Positions 5,957 to 12,516 of a stretch of 14,735 nucleotides of DNA are shown here, piece after piece. A program made the translations under genes and the position numbers. The stretch's first letter is position 1. Each line of letters starts with the position of its first letter. The DNA is taken from NCBI GenBank assembly GCA_035291545.1, contig DATDRW010000091.1, positions 1 to 14,735 of the forward strand. Direction: 5' to 3'. The DNA comes from UBA11373 sp035291545 (lineage in GTDB: Bacteria > Actinomycetota > Acidimicrobiia > Spongiisociales > UBA11373). The notes under the pieces are model-generated. The model was not told the origin of the DNA and searched no databases. It saw only the letters and a program-made list of their open reading frames with translations.

Positions 5957-7239
5957 CCGACCGCATCCTCACCACCCGCATGGAGGCGCACCCCGCCGAC
6001 TCGCACACCATGTCGCGGTACGAGGCAACCGGCGGTTACACCGCGCTGCGCAAAGCGCTGGGGATGAAGCCCGAGGAGATCGTCGCCGAGGTGAAGGCCT
6101 CGAACCTGCGGGGCCGCGGCGGCGCCGGTTTCCCCACCGGGGTCAAGTGGGGCTTCCTCGCCCCCGCCCGGCCGAGGTACCTGGTGATCAACGCCGACGA
6201 GTCGGAGCCCGGCACCTTCAAGGATCGCCAGCTGCTCGAGCGCGATCCGCACCAGATGATCGAGGGCGCGATCATCTCCGCCTTCGCTCTCGCGGTAAAC
6301 CATGCCTTCGTCTTCATCCGCGGCGAGTACTCCCGGTCGGCCCGCCGGGTGCAGCAGGCCGTCGACGAGGCCTACGCCGTCGGGTACCTGGGCCGCGACA
6401 TCCTGGGGAGCGGCTTCGCCCTCGACGTCACGGTGCACCTCGGCGCCGGGGCCTACATCTGCGGCGAGGAGACGGCGATGCTCAACGCCCTCGAGGGCAA
6501 GCGCGGCGAGCCGCGGATCAAGCCGCCCTTCCCCGCGGTGGCCGGGCTCTACGCCAAGCCGACGATCGTGAACAACGTGGAGACGATCTCCAACATCCCC
6601 TGGATCATCACCAATGGGGGTGCCGCTTACGACGCCATCGGTCCCGAGGGCTCGCGGGGGACCCGCCTGCTCTCGCTCTCCGGACACGTGGTGAAGCCGG
6701 GGAACTACGAGATCGTGATGGGGATGTCGTGGCGCGACCTCATCTACGGGGTGGGCGGCGGCATCCGCAGCGGCAAAGGACTCAAGTGCTGGATTCCCGG
6801 CGGCGCCTCGGCTCCATGGTTCACCCCGGAGGTGCTCGACGAACCGGTGACCCTCGACGACATCGCCCGTCTCGGCTCGATGGCAGGCTCCGGTGCGGTC
6901 GTCGTCATGGACGAGACCACCAACGTGGTGGCGGCGGCGCTCAGCATCGTCCGGTTCTTCGCCCACGAGTCGTGCGGCCAATGCACCCCGTGCCGTGAGG
7001 GCACTACCTGGTTGCAGCGGATCCTGGAGCGGGTCCTCGCCGGGCGGGGCCGCCCCGCCGATCTCGACCTGTTGCTCGACGTGTGCGACAACATCAGCCC
7101 GGGGCTGCGCTGGCCGCCGGCGATGACGACGATCTGCCCGCTGGGCCCGTCGGCGGTGTCGCCGATCACCTCGATCATGCAGCACTTCCGCGACGAGGTG
7201 GCCGCCATGATCCCCGGGGGGGTGACCGCAGGTGTCTGA
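5953..7239 (+). CDS. nuoF: NADH-quinone oxidoreductase subunit F (NADH/FMN site, cluster N3)
   Basis: 428 residues, usual for NuoF (51-kDa subunit), the NADH-oxidising flavoprotein. The FMN/NADH Gly-rich motif is RGRGGAGFPTG (53-63), then YLVINADESEPGTFKDR (76-92) and HLGAGAYICGEETAML (162-177). Cluster N3 [4Fe-4S] ligands are C341, C344 and C347 in ESCGQCTPCREG plus C395 in TTICPLGPS. The GTG start overlaps the nuoE stop (GTGA) and follows a G-rich run (5942-5950); M10 is an alternative, but the overlap favours GTG. The stop lies 8 bases inside nuoG. All key residues are intact. Confidence 0.97.
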   Translation: MTDRILTTRMEAHPADSHTMSRYEATGGYTALRKALGMKPEEIVAEVKASNLRGRGGAGFPTGVKWGFLAPARPRYLVINADESEPGTFKDRQLLERDPHQMIEGAIISAFALAVNHAFVFIRGEYSRSARRVQQAVDEAYAVGYLGRDILGSGFALDVTVHLGAGAYICGEETAMLNALEGKRGEPRIKPPFPAVAGLYAKPTIVNNVETISNIPWIITNGGAAYDAIGPEGSRGTRLLSLSGHVVKPGNYEIVMGMSWRDLIYGVGGGIRSGKGLKCWIPGGASAPWFTPEVLDEPVTLDDIARLGSMAGSGAVVVMDETTNVVAAALSIVRFFAHESCGQCTPCREGTTWLQRILERVLAGRGRPADLDLLLDVCDNISPGLRWPPAMTTICPLGPSAVSPITSIMQHFRDEVAAMIPGGVTAGV

Positions 7240-9643
7240 CCCGGTGAAGATCACCGTCGACGGCCGCGAGGTCTCGGTCCCCGGCGGTCAACTGCTGATC
7301 AAGGCCGCCGAGGAGAACGGGACCTACATCCCCCGGTTCTGCTGGCACCCCCGGATGAAGCCGGTGGGGATGTGCCGGATGTGCCTCGTCGAGATCGAGG
7401 GGCCCCGCGGCCGGTTGCTCACCACCTCGTGCACCACCTCGGTCACCGATGGCATGGTGGTGCACACCCGCTCCGACGTGGTGAAGAAGGCACAAGAGGG
7501 CGTGCTCGAGTTCCTCCTCGTCAACCATCCCCTCGACTGCCCGGTGTGCGACAAGGGTGGGGAGTGTCCACTCCAGGATCAGACACTGGCCCACGGTCCC
7601 GGTGAGTCGCGCTTCGTCGAGGAGAAGCGCCATTTCGAAAAGCCGATCCCGATCAGCGACCTGGTGCTGCTCGACCGGGAGCGTTGCATCTTGTGCGCCC
7701 GCTGCACCCGGTTCAGCGACGAGATCTCCGGAGATCCCCTCATCGAGTTCATCGACCGGGGCAACTACACCCAGATCAACACCTTTCCCGACGAACCGTT
7801 CTCCTCCTATTTCTCCGGGAACACGGTGCAGCTCTGCCCGGTGGGCGCTCTCACCGCCACTCCCTACCGCTTCCGGGCCCGTCCCTGGGATCTCGAGGCG
7901 GTGGAGAGCACGTGCCCGCATTGCTCGGTGGGATGTCGCGTGTCGGTGCACGCCTCGCAGAACCGGGTGCTGCGACTGGTGGGGGTCGACGTCGCCGCCA
8001 CCAATCAGGGGTGGTTGTGCGACAAGGGGCGCTTCGGGTTCGAGTACCTGCGGTCCCCCGATCGGCTGTCGACGCCCCTGCTTCGTGGCGACGACGGGGA
8101 ACTCCACGAGGTGGGATGGGCCGAGGCGCTCGACGCCGTCGCCGCCCGGCTCGGGGCGGTCATCGCCCAGCGCGGACCGGGAGCGGTGGCCGGGCTCGGC
8201 GGCGCTCGCAGCACCAACGAGGAGGCATACGCCTTCGCCAAACTCTTGCGCGGGGTGATCGGCACCGGCAACCTCGACGCTTCGCTCGGGGACGACCCCG
8301 GCCCCGGGCTCCTCGTCGGTGTTCCCACCCGGGCCACCATCGACGACCTGGAGCGGGCGAAGACGATCCTGGTGTGGGGGCCGGACCTCAAGGAAGAACT
8401 CCCGGTACTCCACCTCCGGGTGCGCCGCGCCGCCACCGCCCTCGGGGCCACCGTCGTGGTCGTCCATCCCCGCGCCACCGGCCTCGATCGCGACGCCGCC
8501 CACACCGTGCGCTACCGCCCCGGCGAGGGTGCCGCCCTGCTGAAGCGGCTCGCCGCCGGGGAAGGTGAACTCGCGCAGGTGCGTGAGGCGTTGTCGGCCG
8601 GCCCGGTCGTCGCCATCGTCGGCAGGACCGGTCTCGCCGAGAGCGCCGATCTCGCCGAGGCGGTCGCCGGCTTTGCCCTCACCCTCCCCGACGCCAAGGT
8701 CATGCCGGTGGGGCGGCGCGGCAACCTCCTCGGCGCCCTCGACATGGGGATGTCCCCGCACCTGCTCCCCGGTCGCGTTTCCGCCGACGACGAGAATGCC
8801 CGGGACGCCTTGGCTACCGCCTGGGGAGCGGGGGTGGCGGCACCGGGACACGACGTCGCCGGGATCCTCACCGGGATGGCCGACGGCTCGATCGGGGCGC
8901 TGTTGTTGCTCGGGTGTGATCCGCTTGCCGATCATCCCGATCGCAAGAACGCCGCGGCGGCTTTCGCTCGAGGTGTCTTCATCGTGTCGCTCGACATTCT
9001 CCGCAACGAGTCGAACCGCCGGGCCGACGTCGTCCTGCCGCTGGACACCTTCACCGAGGTGGAGGGCACGGTGACCAACCTCGAGGGGCGGGCACAGAAG
9101 ACCAACCGGATCGTCCCGGGGGCAGGCGCCTCCCGGCCCGCCGTGGAGGTGCTCGAAGATCTGGCGGTTCGGCTCGGTGGGTCGATCGGCGGTTCGGCCT
9201 CGACGCTCGCCAAGGAGATTGCCGCGGTGGCCCCGGCGTATGCCGCGGTCACCTGGGACGTCCTGGACTGGGGGGTGGGTCGCGACGGGATCGTCGCCGC
9301 CGGCGGTTCCTTCACCCACGCCCCGATGGCGGCTGCAAAAGACACCGCTGCCGGTGACCTCACACTGCACCTGGGGCGCGTGCTCTACGACGCCGGCACC
9401 ATGGTGTCCGCCGGTCCGTCGCTGGTCGGGCTTGCCCAGGAGCCGGCGGCGCACTTGCATCCCGACGACGCCGCCCGACTCGGGTTCGCTTCCGGCGACC
9501 GGGTGACGGTGACCGGTAACGGCGGAAGCGCGGTGATGCCGGTGGCCCTCGATCGCACCCTGGCTCGGAGCACGCTGTACGTGCCGTTCAACCTCGGGGC
9601 GACGATCGGGAACGGTTTGGACGTGAAGGTGACGAAGGCATGA
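7232..9643 (+). CDS. nuoG: NADH-quinone oxidoreductase subunit G (clusters N1b, N4, N5, N7)
   Basis: 803 residues, the largest peripheral-arm subunit. The N-terminal ferredoxin-like domain has the [2Fe-2S] N1b ligands C37, C48, C51 and C67. H99, C103, C106 and C112 (HPLDCPVCDKGGEC) form the His-ligated N5. C152, C155, C158 and C202 form N4. C228, C231, C235 and C263 form the extra cluster N7, found only in some bacterial complexes I. The rest is a molybdopterin-oxidoreductase-like domain that no longer acts as an enzyme in complex I, ending in a molybdopterin-dinucleotide-binding-type barrel (about 735-803, HPDDAARLGFASGDRVTV). The GTG start overlaps nuoF by 8 bases. The stop overlaps the spacer ORF at 9640 as ATGA. 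Confidence 0.96.
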   Translation: MSDPVKITVDGREVSVPGGQLLIKAAEENGTYIPRFCWHPRMKPVGMCRMCLVEIEGPRGRLLTTSCTTSVTDGMVVHTRSDVVKKAQEGVLEFLLVNHPLDCPVCDKGGECPLQDQTLAHGPGESRFVEEKRHFEKPIPISDLVLLDRERCILCARCTRFSDEISGDPLIEFIDRGNYTQINTFPDEPFSSYFSGNTVQLCPVGALTATPYRFRARPWDLEAVESTCPHCSVGCRVSVHASQNRVLRLVGVDVAATNQGWLCDKGRFGFEYLRSPDRLSTPLLRGDDGELHEVGWAEALDAVAARLGAVIAQRGPGAVAGLGGARSTNEEAYAFAKLLRGVIGTGNLDASLGDDPGPGLLVGVPTRATIDDLERAKTILVWGPDLKEELPVLHLRVRRAATALGATVVVVHPRATGLDRDAAHTVRYRPGEGAALLKRLAAGEGELAQVREALSAGPVVAIVGRTGLAESADLAEAVAGFALTLPDAKVMPVGRRGNLLGALDMGMSPHLLPGRVSADDENARDALATAWGAGVAAPGHDVAGILTGMADGSIGALLLLGCDPLADHPDRKNAAAAFARGVFIVSLDILRNESNRRADVVLPLDTFTEVEGTVTNLEGRAQKTNRIVPGAGASRPAVEVLEDLAVRLGGSIGGSASTLAKEIAAVAPAYAAVTWDVLDWGVGRDGIVAAGGSFTHAPMAAAKDTAAGDLTLHLGRVLYDAGTMVSAGPSLVGLAQEPAAHLHPDDAARLGFASGDRVTVTGNGGSAVMPVALDRTLARSTLYVPFNLGATIGNGLDVKVTKA

Positions 9644-9825
9644 CCGTCGCCCGTCGCCCGTCACCCGTCGCCCGTCTCAGACTGAGTGCCATCGTTCGTA
9701 CGAGCTGCCACCTCGGTTCGGGTGCCTGGTGCCTGGCCCCTGGTGCCGTTCGTTGCGACGCGGAGTCGTTGTGCCGCACTTCTCTCTTGCGGGTAGCGGG
9801 CGACGGGCGACGGGTGGCGCAATGA
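9640..9825 (+). other. Bridging ORF of 61 codons in the nuoG-nuoH spacer
   Basis: The ATG overlaps the nuoG stop (ATGA) and the TGA (9823-9825) overlaps the nuoH start (ATGA), with no stop between. The peptide starts MTVARRPSPVAR and ends AGDGRRVAQ; both ends are translated heptanucleotide repeat in opposite orientations. Only the central third (about residues 15-45) is non-repetitive, and I recognise nothing in it. It has the same layout as the spacers before nuoE and nuoM. Confidence 0.5.
9644..9814. repeat. Heptanucleotide repeat arms and central array, nuoG-nuoH spacer
   Basis: The left arm has CCCGTCG-type units from 9644 to about 9677. The middle has TGCCTGG, TGCCTGG, CCCCTGG (9722-9742). 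The right arm has GGGCGAC units at 9798-9814. The left stretch 9644-9659 is the exact reverse complement of 9798-9813, so a 16 bp stem can form with its right side ending 8 bases before the nuoH ATG. Confidence 0.85.
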
Positions 9826-10925
9826 CCTCCTTCCTCGAGTCGCTGTTCTCCTCGCCTTTCTGGTCGGGGGTGATCAAGGCGGCGGTCGCCTTCGGACTGC
9901 TGATGCTGACTGCGCTGATCCTGGTGTGGTTCGAACGCCGGGTGGTGGCGTTCATGCAGAACCGGATCGGTCCCAACCGGGCGGGTCCGTTCGGGATCCT
10001 GCAGACCCTGGCCGACGGTTTGAAGCTGCTCTTCAAGGAAGGCATCCGGCCGCGCAAGGTCGAGGTGGCGATATACCTCGCCGCCCCGATTGCGGCGATG
10101 ATCCCGGCGTTTCTCATCTTTATGGTGGTTCCGATCGGGGCGCCGGTGACGATCGGGGACACCGCGGTGACGCTCCAGGGCACCGACCTCAACGTCGCCC
10201 TGCTCTTCGTGCTGGCGATTTCTTCGCTGGCGGTGTACTCGGTGGTGCTCGCCGGATGGGCCTCGGGCTCGAAATACCCGCTCCTGGGCGGAGTGCGGGC
10301 CACCGCCCAGATGATCTCCTACGAGGCGGCGATGGGCCTGTCGCTGGTCCCGGTGGTGGTGCTCGCCTCGGCGCAGCTGTCGGGATCCGACCCCGGCCTG
10401 GGGACGATGTCGTTCGCCACGCTCGTGGAACTGCAGCAGGGATCGTTCCGGGGGGTCATCCCCGGCTGGTTCGTGTTCTGGCTGCTGCCCTCGTTCATCA
10501 TCTTCTTCATCTCTGCCGTCGCCGAGACCAACCGGGCGCCGTTCGATCTCGTCGAGGCCGAGTCCGAGATCGTCGGGGGGTACCACACCGAGTACTCCGG
10601 TTTCCGCTTCGCCATGTTCTTCCTCGCCGAGTACATCAACATGTTCAACGTCTGCGCCATCGCGGTGACCCTGTTCCTCGGCGGTTGGCTCGGGCCCGGG
10701 GGAGATCTCCCTTACGTCGGATGGGCGGTCCCGATCTTCTGGTTCCTCTTCAAGACCTACGCCCTGCTGTTCGTGTTGGTGTGGATCCGGGCGACTCTGC
10801 CCCGGCTCCGCTACGACCAGTTGATGACGCTGGGCTGGAAGCGCCTCATTCCGATCTCGCTGCTGTGGCTGGTGCTCTTCGCCCTGGTGCGCGCCTGGCA
10901 GTCGTTCGGAGCGCCGTGGTCATGA
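9822..10925 (+). CDS. nuoH: NADH-quinone oxidoreductase subunit H
   Basis: 367 residues. NuoH is the membrane subunit that forms part of the quinone tunnel and links it to the proton channels. About eight hydrophobic segments are visible. WFERRVVAFMQNRIGPNRAG (36-55) is the conserved first loop; LADGLKLLFKEGIRP (63-77) follows, and AETNRAPFDLVEAESEIVGG (234-253) is the acidic quinone-site loop. ATG 9822 is chosen because it matches the family N-terminus and overlaps the preceding spacer ORF stop (ATGA). The frame is open further upstream to an ATG at 9729, but that would add only spacer sequence. The binding site is weak (GGGTGG at 9812-9817) and comes from the repeat arm. The stop overlaps an ATG (10922) of a 6-codon micro-ORF. 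Confidence 0.96.
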   Translation: MTSFLESLFSSPFWSGVIKAAVAFGLLMLTALILVWFERRVVAFMQNRIGPNRAGPFGILQTLADGLKLLFKEGIRPRKVEVAIYLAAPIAAMIPAFLIFMVVPIGAPVTIGDTAVTLQGTDLNVALLFVLAISSLAVYSVVLAGWASGSKYPLLGGVRATAQMISYEAAMGLSLVPVVVLASAQLSGSDPGLGTMSFATLVELQQGSFRGVIPGWFVFWLLPSFIIFFISAVAETNRAPFDLVEAESEIVGGYHTEYSGFRFAMFFLAEYINMFNVCAIAVTLFLGGWLGPGGDLPYVGWAVPIFWFLFKTYALLFVLVWIRATLPRLRYDQLMTLGWKRLIPISLLWLVLFALVRAWQSFGAPWS

Positions 10926-10942
10926 ATGGGGTGACGCCGTGA
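10922..10942 (+). other. Six-codon micro-ORF at the nuoH-nuoI junction
   Basis: Reads MNGVTP then stop. Its ATG overlaps the nuoH stop (ATGA) and its TGA overlaps the GTG of the next micro-ORF (GTGA at 10939). It could itself be a relic of an earlier duplicate of the junction, since the sequence before the second copy (GTGATGCCGTGA) resembles it. Probably a link in a chain of coupled stops and starts and not a functional peptide. Confidence 0.4.
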
Positions 10943-10970
10943 GCATGGTTCCCGGGTTCCTCGTGACCCT
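10931..10970. repeat. Tandem duplication of the nuoI start, left copy
   Basis: 40 bases match 10999-11038 with two differences (C/T at the fifth base and C/T near the end), offset 68 bases. Both copies contain the GTGAGCATGGTTCCCGGG start region of nuoI. The duplicated unit therefore contains the initiation codon and the first ten codons. Confidence 0.95.
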
Positions 10971-11010
10971 CATGGGCGGAGTCGCCGCGATGGGGGAGGT
11001 GATGCCGTGA
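10939..11010 (+). other. 23-codon micro-ORF duplicating the NuoI N-terminus
   Basis: Starts at the GTG of the left duplicate and reads MSMVPGFLVTL, exactly the first eleven NuoI residues, then diverges (MGGVAAMGEVMP) and stops at a TGA that overlaps the nuoI GTG (GTGA). It provides an upstream start and keeps ribosomes running into the true nuoI start, whose binding site (10992-10998) lies inside it. It may be a leader left by a recent duplication. Confidence 0.5.
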
Positions 11011-11038
11011 GCATGGTTCCCGGGTTCCTCGTGACTCT
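10999..11038. repeat. Tandem duplication of the nuoI start, right copy
   Basis: The copy that forms the true nuoI start; it matches 10931-10970 at 38 of 40 bases. Only this copy continues into the NuoI sequence and follows a strong GGGGGAGG ribosome binding site. Confidence 0.95.
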
Positions 11039-11693
11039 GCGGCAGGTCTTCCGCCGCAAGATCACCATCCAGTACCCCGAGCAGAAGCGGTCCAAGCCGC
11101 AGCGCTTTCACGGCCGCCACGTGCTCAACCGCTACCCCGACGGAATGGAGAAGTGCATCGGGTGCGAACTGTGCGCCGGGGTGTGCCCGGCCCGTTGCAT
11201 CTATGTGCGGGGCAAGGAGAACCCGCCCGACGAGCCGGTGAGCCCGGGGGAGCGCTACGGCTTCGTCTACGAGATCAACATGCTGCGCTGCATCTTCTGC
11301 GCCCTGTGCGTCGAGGCCTGTCCCACCGAGGCGATCACGATGACCCAGCTGTTCGAGATGTCGGTGACGGATCGCCGCGACGCGATCTATACCCGCAGCG
11401 AGCTGCTCATGAACCCCGACGGAACCGTGCCCCACCCGCAGCCGGACAGCATCCTCATCGACAAGGGGGAGCTGCGGCTCGCCGACGGCTGGATGCGGGC
11501 CACCTCGCCGTCGGGTCGCGCCGCCTACGAGGGCGTGGTGGCATGGACGCCGACGGCCGGTGTCGGGACGCGGCCGGCGGAGAGGGGGCAGTCAGAAGTC
11601 CGTCGCCCGTCGCCCGTCGCCGGTCAAGAGCAGAACATCCAGCCCGCTGGCGGGCGTCGGGCGTCGGGCGCCGATGAGGAGGACACTCACTGA
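11007..11693 (+). CDS. nuoI: NADH-quinone oxidoreductase subunit I (clusters N6a, N6b)
   Basis: 228 residues, about 40-60 longer than usual. NuoI is an 8Fe ferredoxin-type subunit passing electrons to N2. The two [4Fe-4S] motifs are CIGCELCAGVCP (C50, C53, C56, C60) and CIFCALCVEACP (C95, C98, C101, C105). The normal sequence runs to about residue 190. The tail from about 195 (EVRRPSPVAG ... GGRRASGADEEDTH) is translated heptanucleotide repeat, inserted in frame. GTG 11007 has GGGGGAGG at 10991-10998 spaced about 8; the ATG at 11013 is an alternative start. The start overlaps the stop of the duplicated leader ORF. The stop overlaps the nuoJ ATG by one base (TGATG). Confidence 0.95.
   Translation: MSMVPGFLVTLRQVFRRKITIQYPEQKRSKPQRFHGRHVLNRYPDGMEKCIGCELCAGVCPARCIYVRGKENPPDEPVSPGERYGFVYEINMLRCIFCALCVEACPTEAITMTQLFEMSVTDRRDAIYTRSELLMNPDGTVPHPQPDSILIDKGELRLADGWMRATSPSGRAAYEGVVAWTPTAGVGTRPAERGQSEVRRPSPVAGQEQNIQPAGGRRASGADEEDTH
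11600..11672. repeat. Heptanucleotide repeat arms inside the nuoI 3' end
   Basis: CCGTCGC three times (11600-11620), about 30 non-repeat bases, then GGGCGTC, GGGCGTC, GGGCGCC (11652-11672). The arms are nearly reverse complements, with one mismatch per unit. The whole block is read in frame as the NuoI C-terminal tail. This is the same repeat family as in the G/H and L/M spacers. Confidence 0.85.
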
Positions 11694-12214
11694 TGGTTGA
11701 ACTCGGTCTCTTCATCATCTTCGCCGCCGCGGCTCTCTTCGGGGCGGTCACCATGGTGTGGGCCCGCAACCCGGTGTACTCGGCGATCGGGCTGATGCTG
11801 ACCATGTTCTCCATTGCGGTGTTCTACGTGTCGAACGGGGCCCACTTCATCGCTGCGATCCAGGTGATCATCTATGCCGGGGCGGTGATGACCCTGTTCC
11901 TCTTCGTGATCATGCTGATCGGTGTCGACAACCCGGAGGATCGGGTCGAGAACCTCCCGCTGCATCGCCCGGCGGCGCTCGCGCTGATGGTGCTGTTCGG
12001 GGCGGGCGTGATCGTCGCCGGCCGGTCCGCCTGGGTCACCGGCCGAACGGTCAGCGGCCTCGGCACGATCGACGGCTCGATCGAACGGGTCGGCGGTGAG
12101 TTGTTCAACAATTGGCTGCTCCCCTTCGAGGCAACCGCGCTGCTCCTGATCGTCGCCGCAGCCGGTGCGATCGCCCTGGCCTTCTTCCGTGACGACGAGG
12201 AGACGGGCGCATGA
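11693..12214 (+). CDS. nuoJ: NADH-quinone oxidoreductase subunit J
   Basis: 173 residues with five hydrophobic segments, typical of NuoJ in the membrane arm. The diagnostic block is FIAAIQVIIYAGAVMTLFLF (52-71, with Y61 and the AGAV turn of helix 3), followed by VIMLIGVD. ARNPVYSAIGLML (24-36) is also characteristic. GAGGAGG at 11676-11682 lies 10 bases before the ATG, which overlaps the nuoI stop by one base. The 3' end overlaps nuoK by ATGA. An external loop (about 107-128) is variable. Confidence 0.95.
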   Translation: MVELGLFIIFAAAALFGAVTMVWARNPVYSAIGLMLTMFSIAVFYVSNGAHFIAAIQVIIYAGAVMTLFLFVIMLIGVDNPEDRVENLPLHRPAALALMVLFGAGVIVAGRSAWVTGRTVSGLGTIDGSIERVGGELFNNWLLPFEATALLLIVAAAGAIALAFFRDDEETGA

Positions 12215-12516
12215 CGGTCACCCCCGGGTGGTACATGGCACTGGCCGCGGTGCTGTTCGTCATCGGTGTGAGCGGGCTCCTGCTGCGGCGCAACGCCCTC
12301 GTCATGTTCATGTCGGTCGAGTTGATGCTCAACGCCGTCAACCTCACCTTCGTGGCGGCGGGTCGTGAGCTGAACGCCATCGAGGGCCAGATCTCGGTGC
12401 TGTTTGTGATGGTGGTGGCCGCCGCCGAGGTGGTGGTCGGCCTGGCGATCATCGTGGCGGTGTTCCGTCGCCGGAAGACGGCCTCGGTCGACGAGCTGGC
12501 GGGGTTGAAGGGATGA
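12211..12516 (+). CDS. nuoK: NADH-quinone oxidoreductase subunit K
   Basis: 101 residues, normal length, three helices. NuoK contributes a proton half-channel through two buried glutamates: E37 in MFMSVELMLNAVNLTF (32-47) and E73 in AAAEVVVGLAI (70-80); both are present. GAGGAG at 12197-12202 lies 8 bases before the ATG, which overlaps the nuoJ stop (ATGA). The stop overlaps the nuoL ATG (ATGA). The C-terminal tail is short and charged, as usual. Confidence 0.96.
   Translation: MTVTPGWYMALAAVLFVIGVSGLLLRRNALVMFMSVELMLNAVNLTFVAAGRELNAIEGQISVLFVMVVAAAEVVVGLAIIVAVFRRRKTASVDELAGLKG

Noticed and set aside
7175..9664. 829-codon minus-strand frame opposite nuoG
   Set aside because: Mirror of nuoG codon bias; low-complexity His/Gly/Arg composition, and nuoG has all its cluster ligands.
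9729..9821. Earlier in-frame ATG for nuoH
   Set aside because: The extension consists of spacer and repeat sequence; family alignment and the ATGA overlap support 9822.
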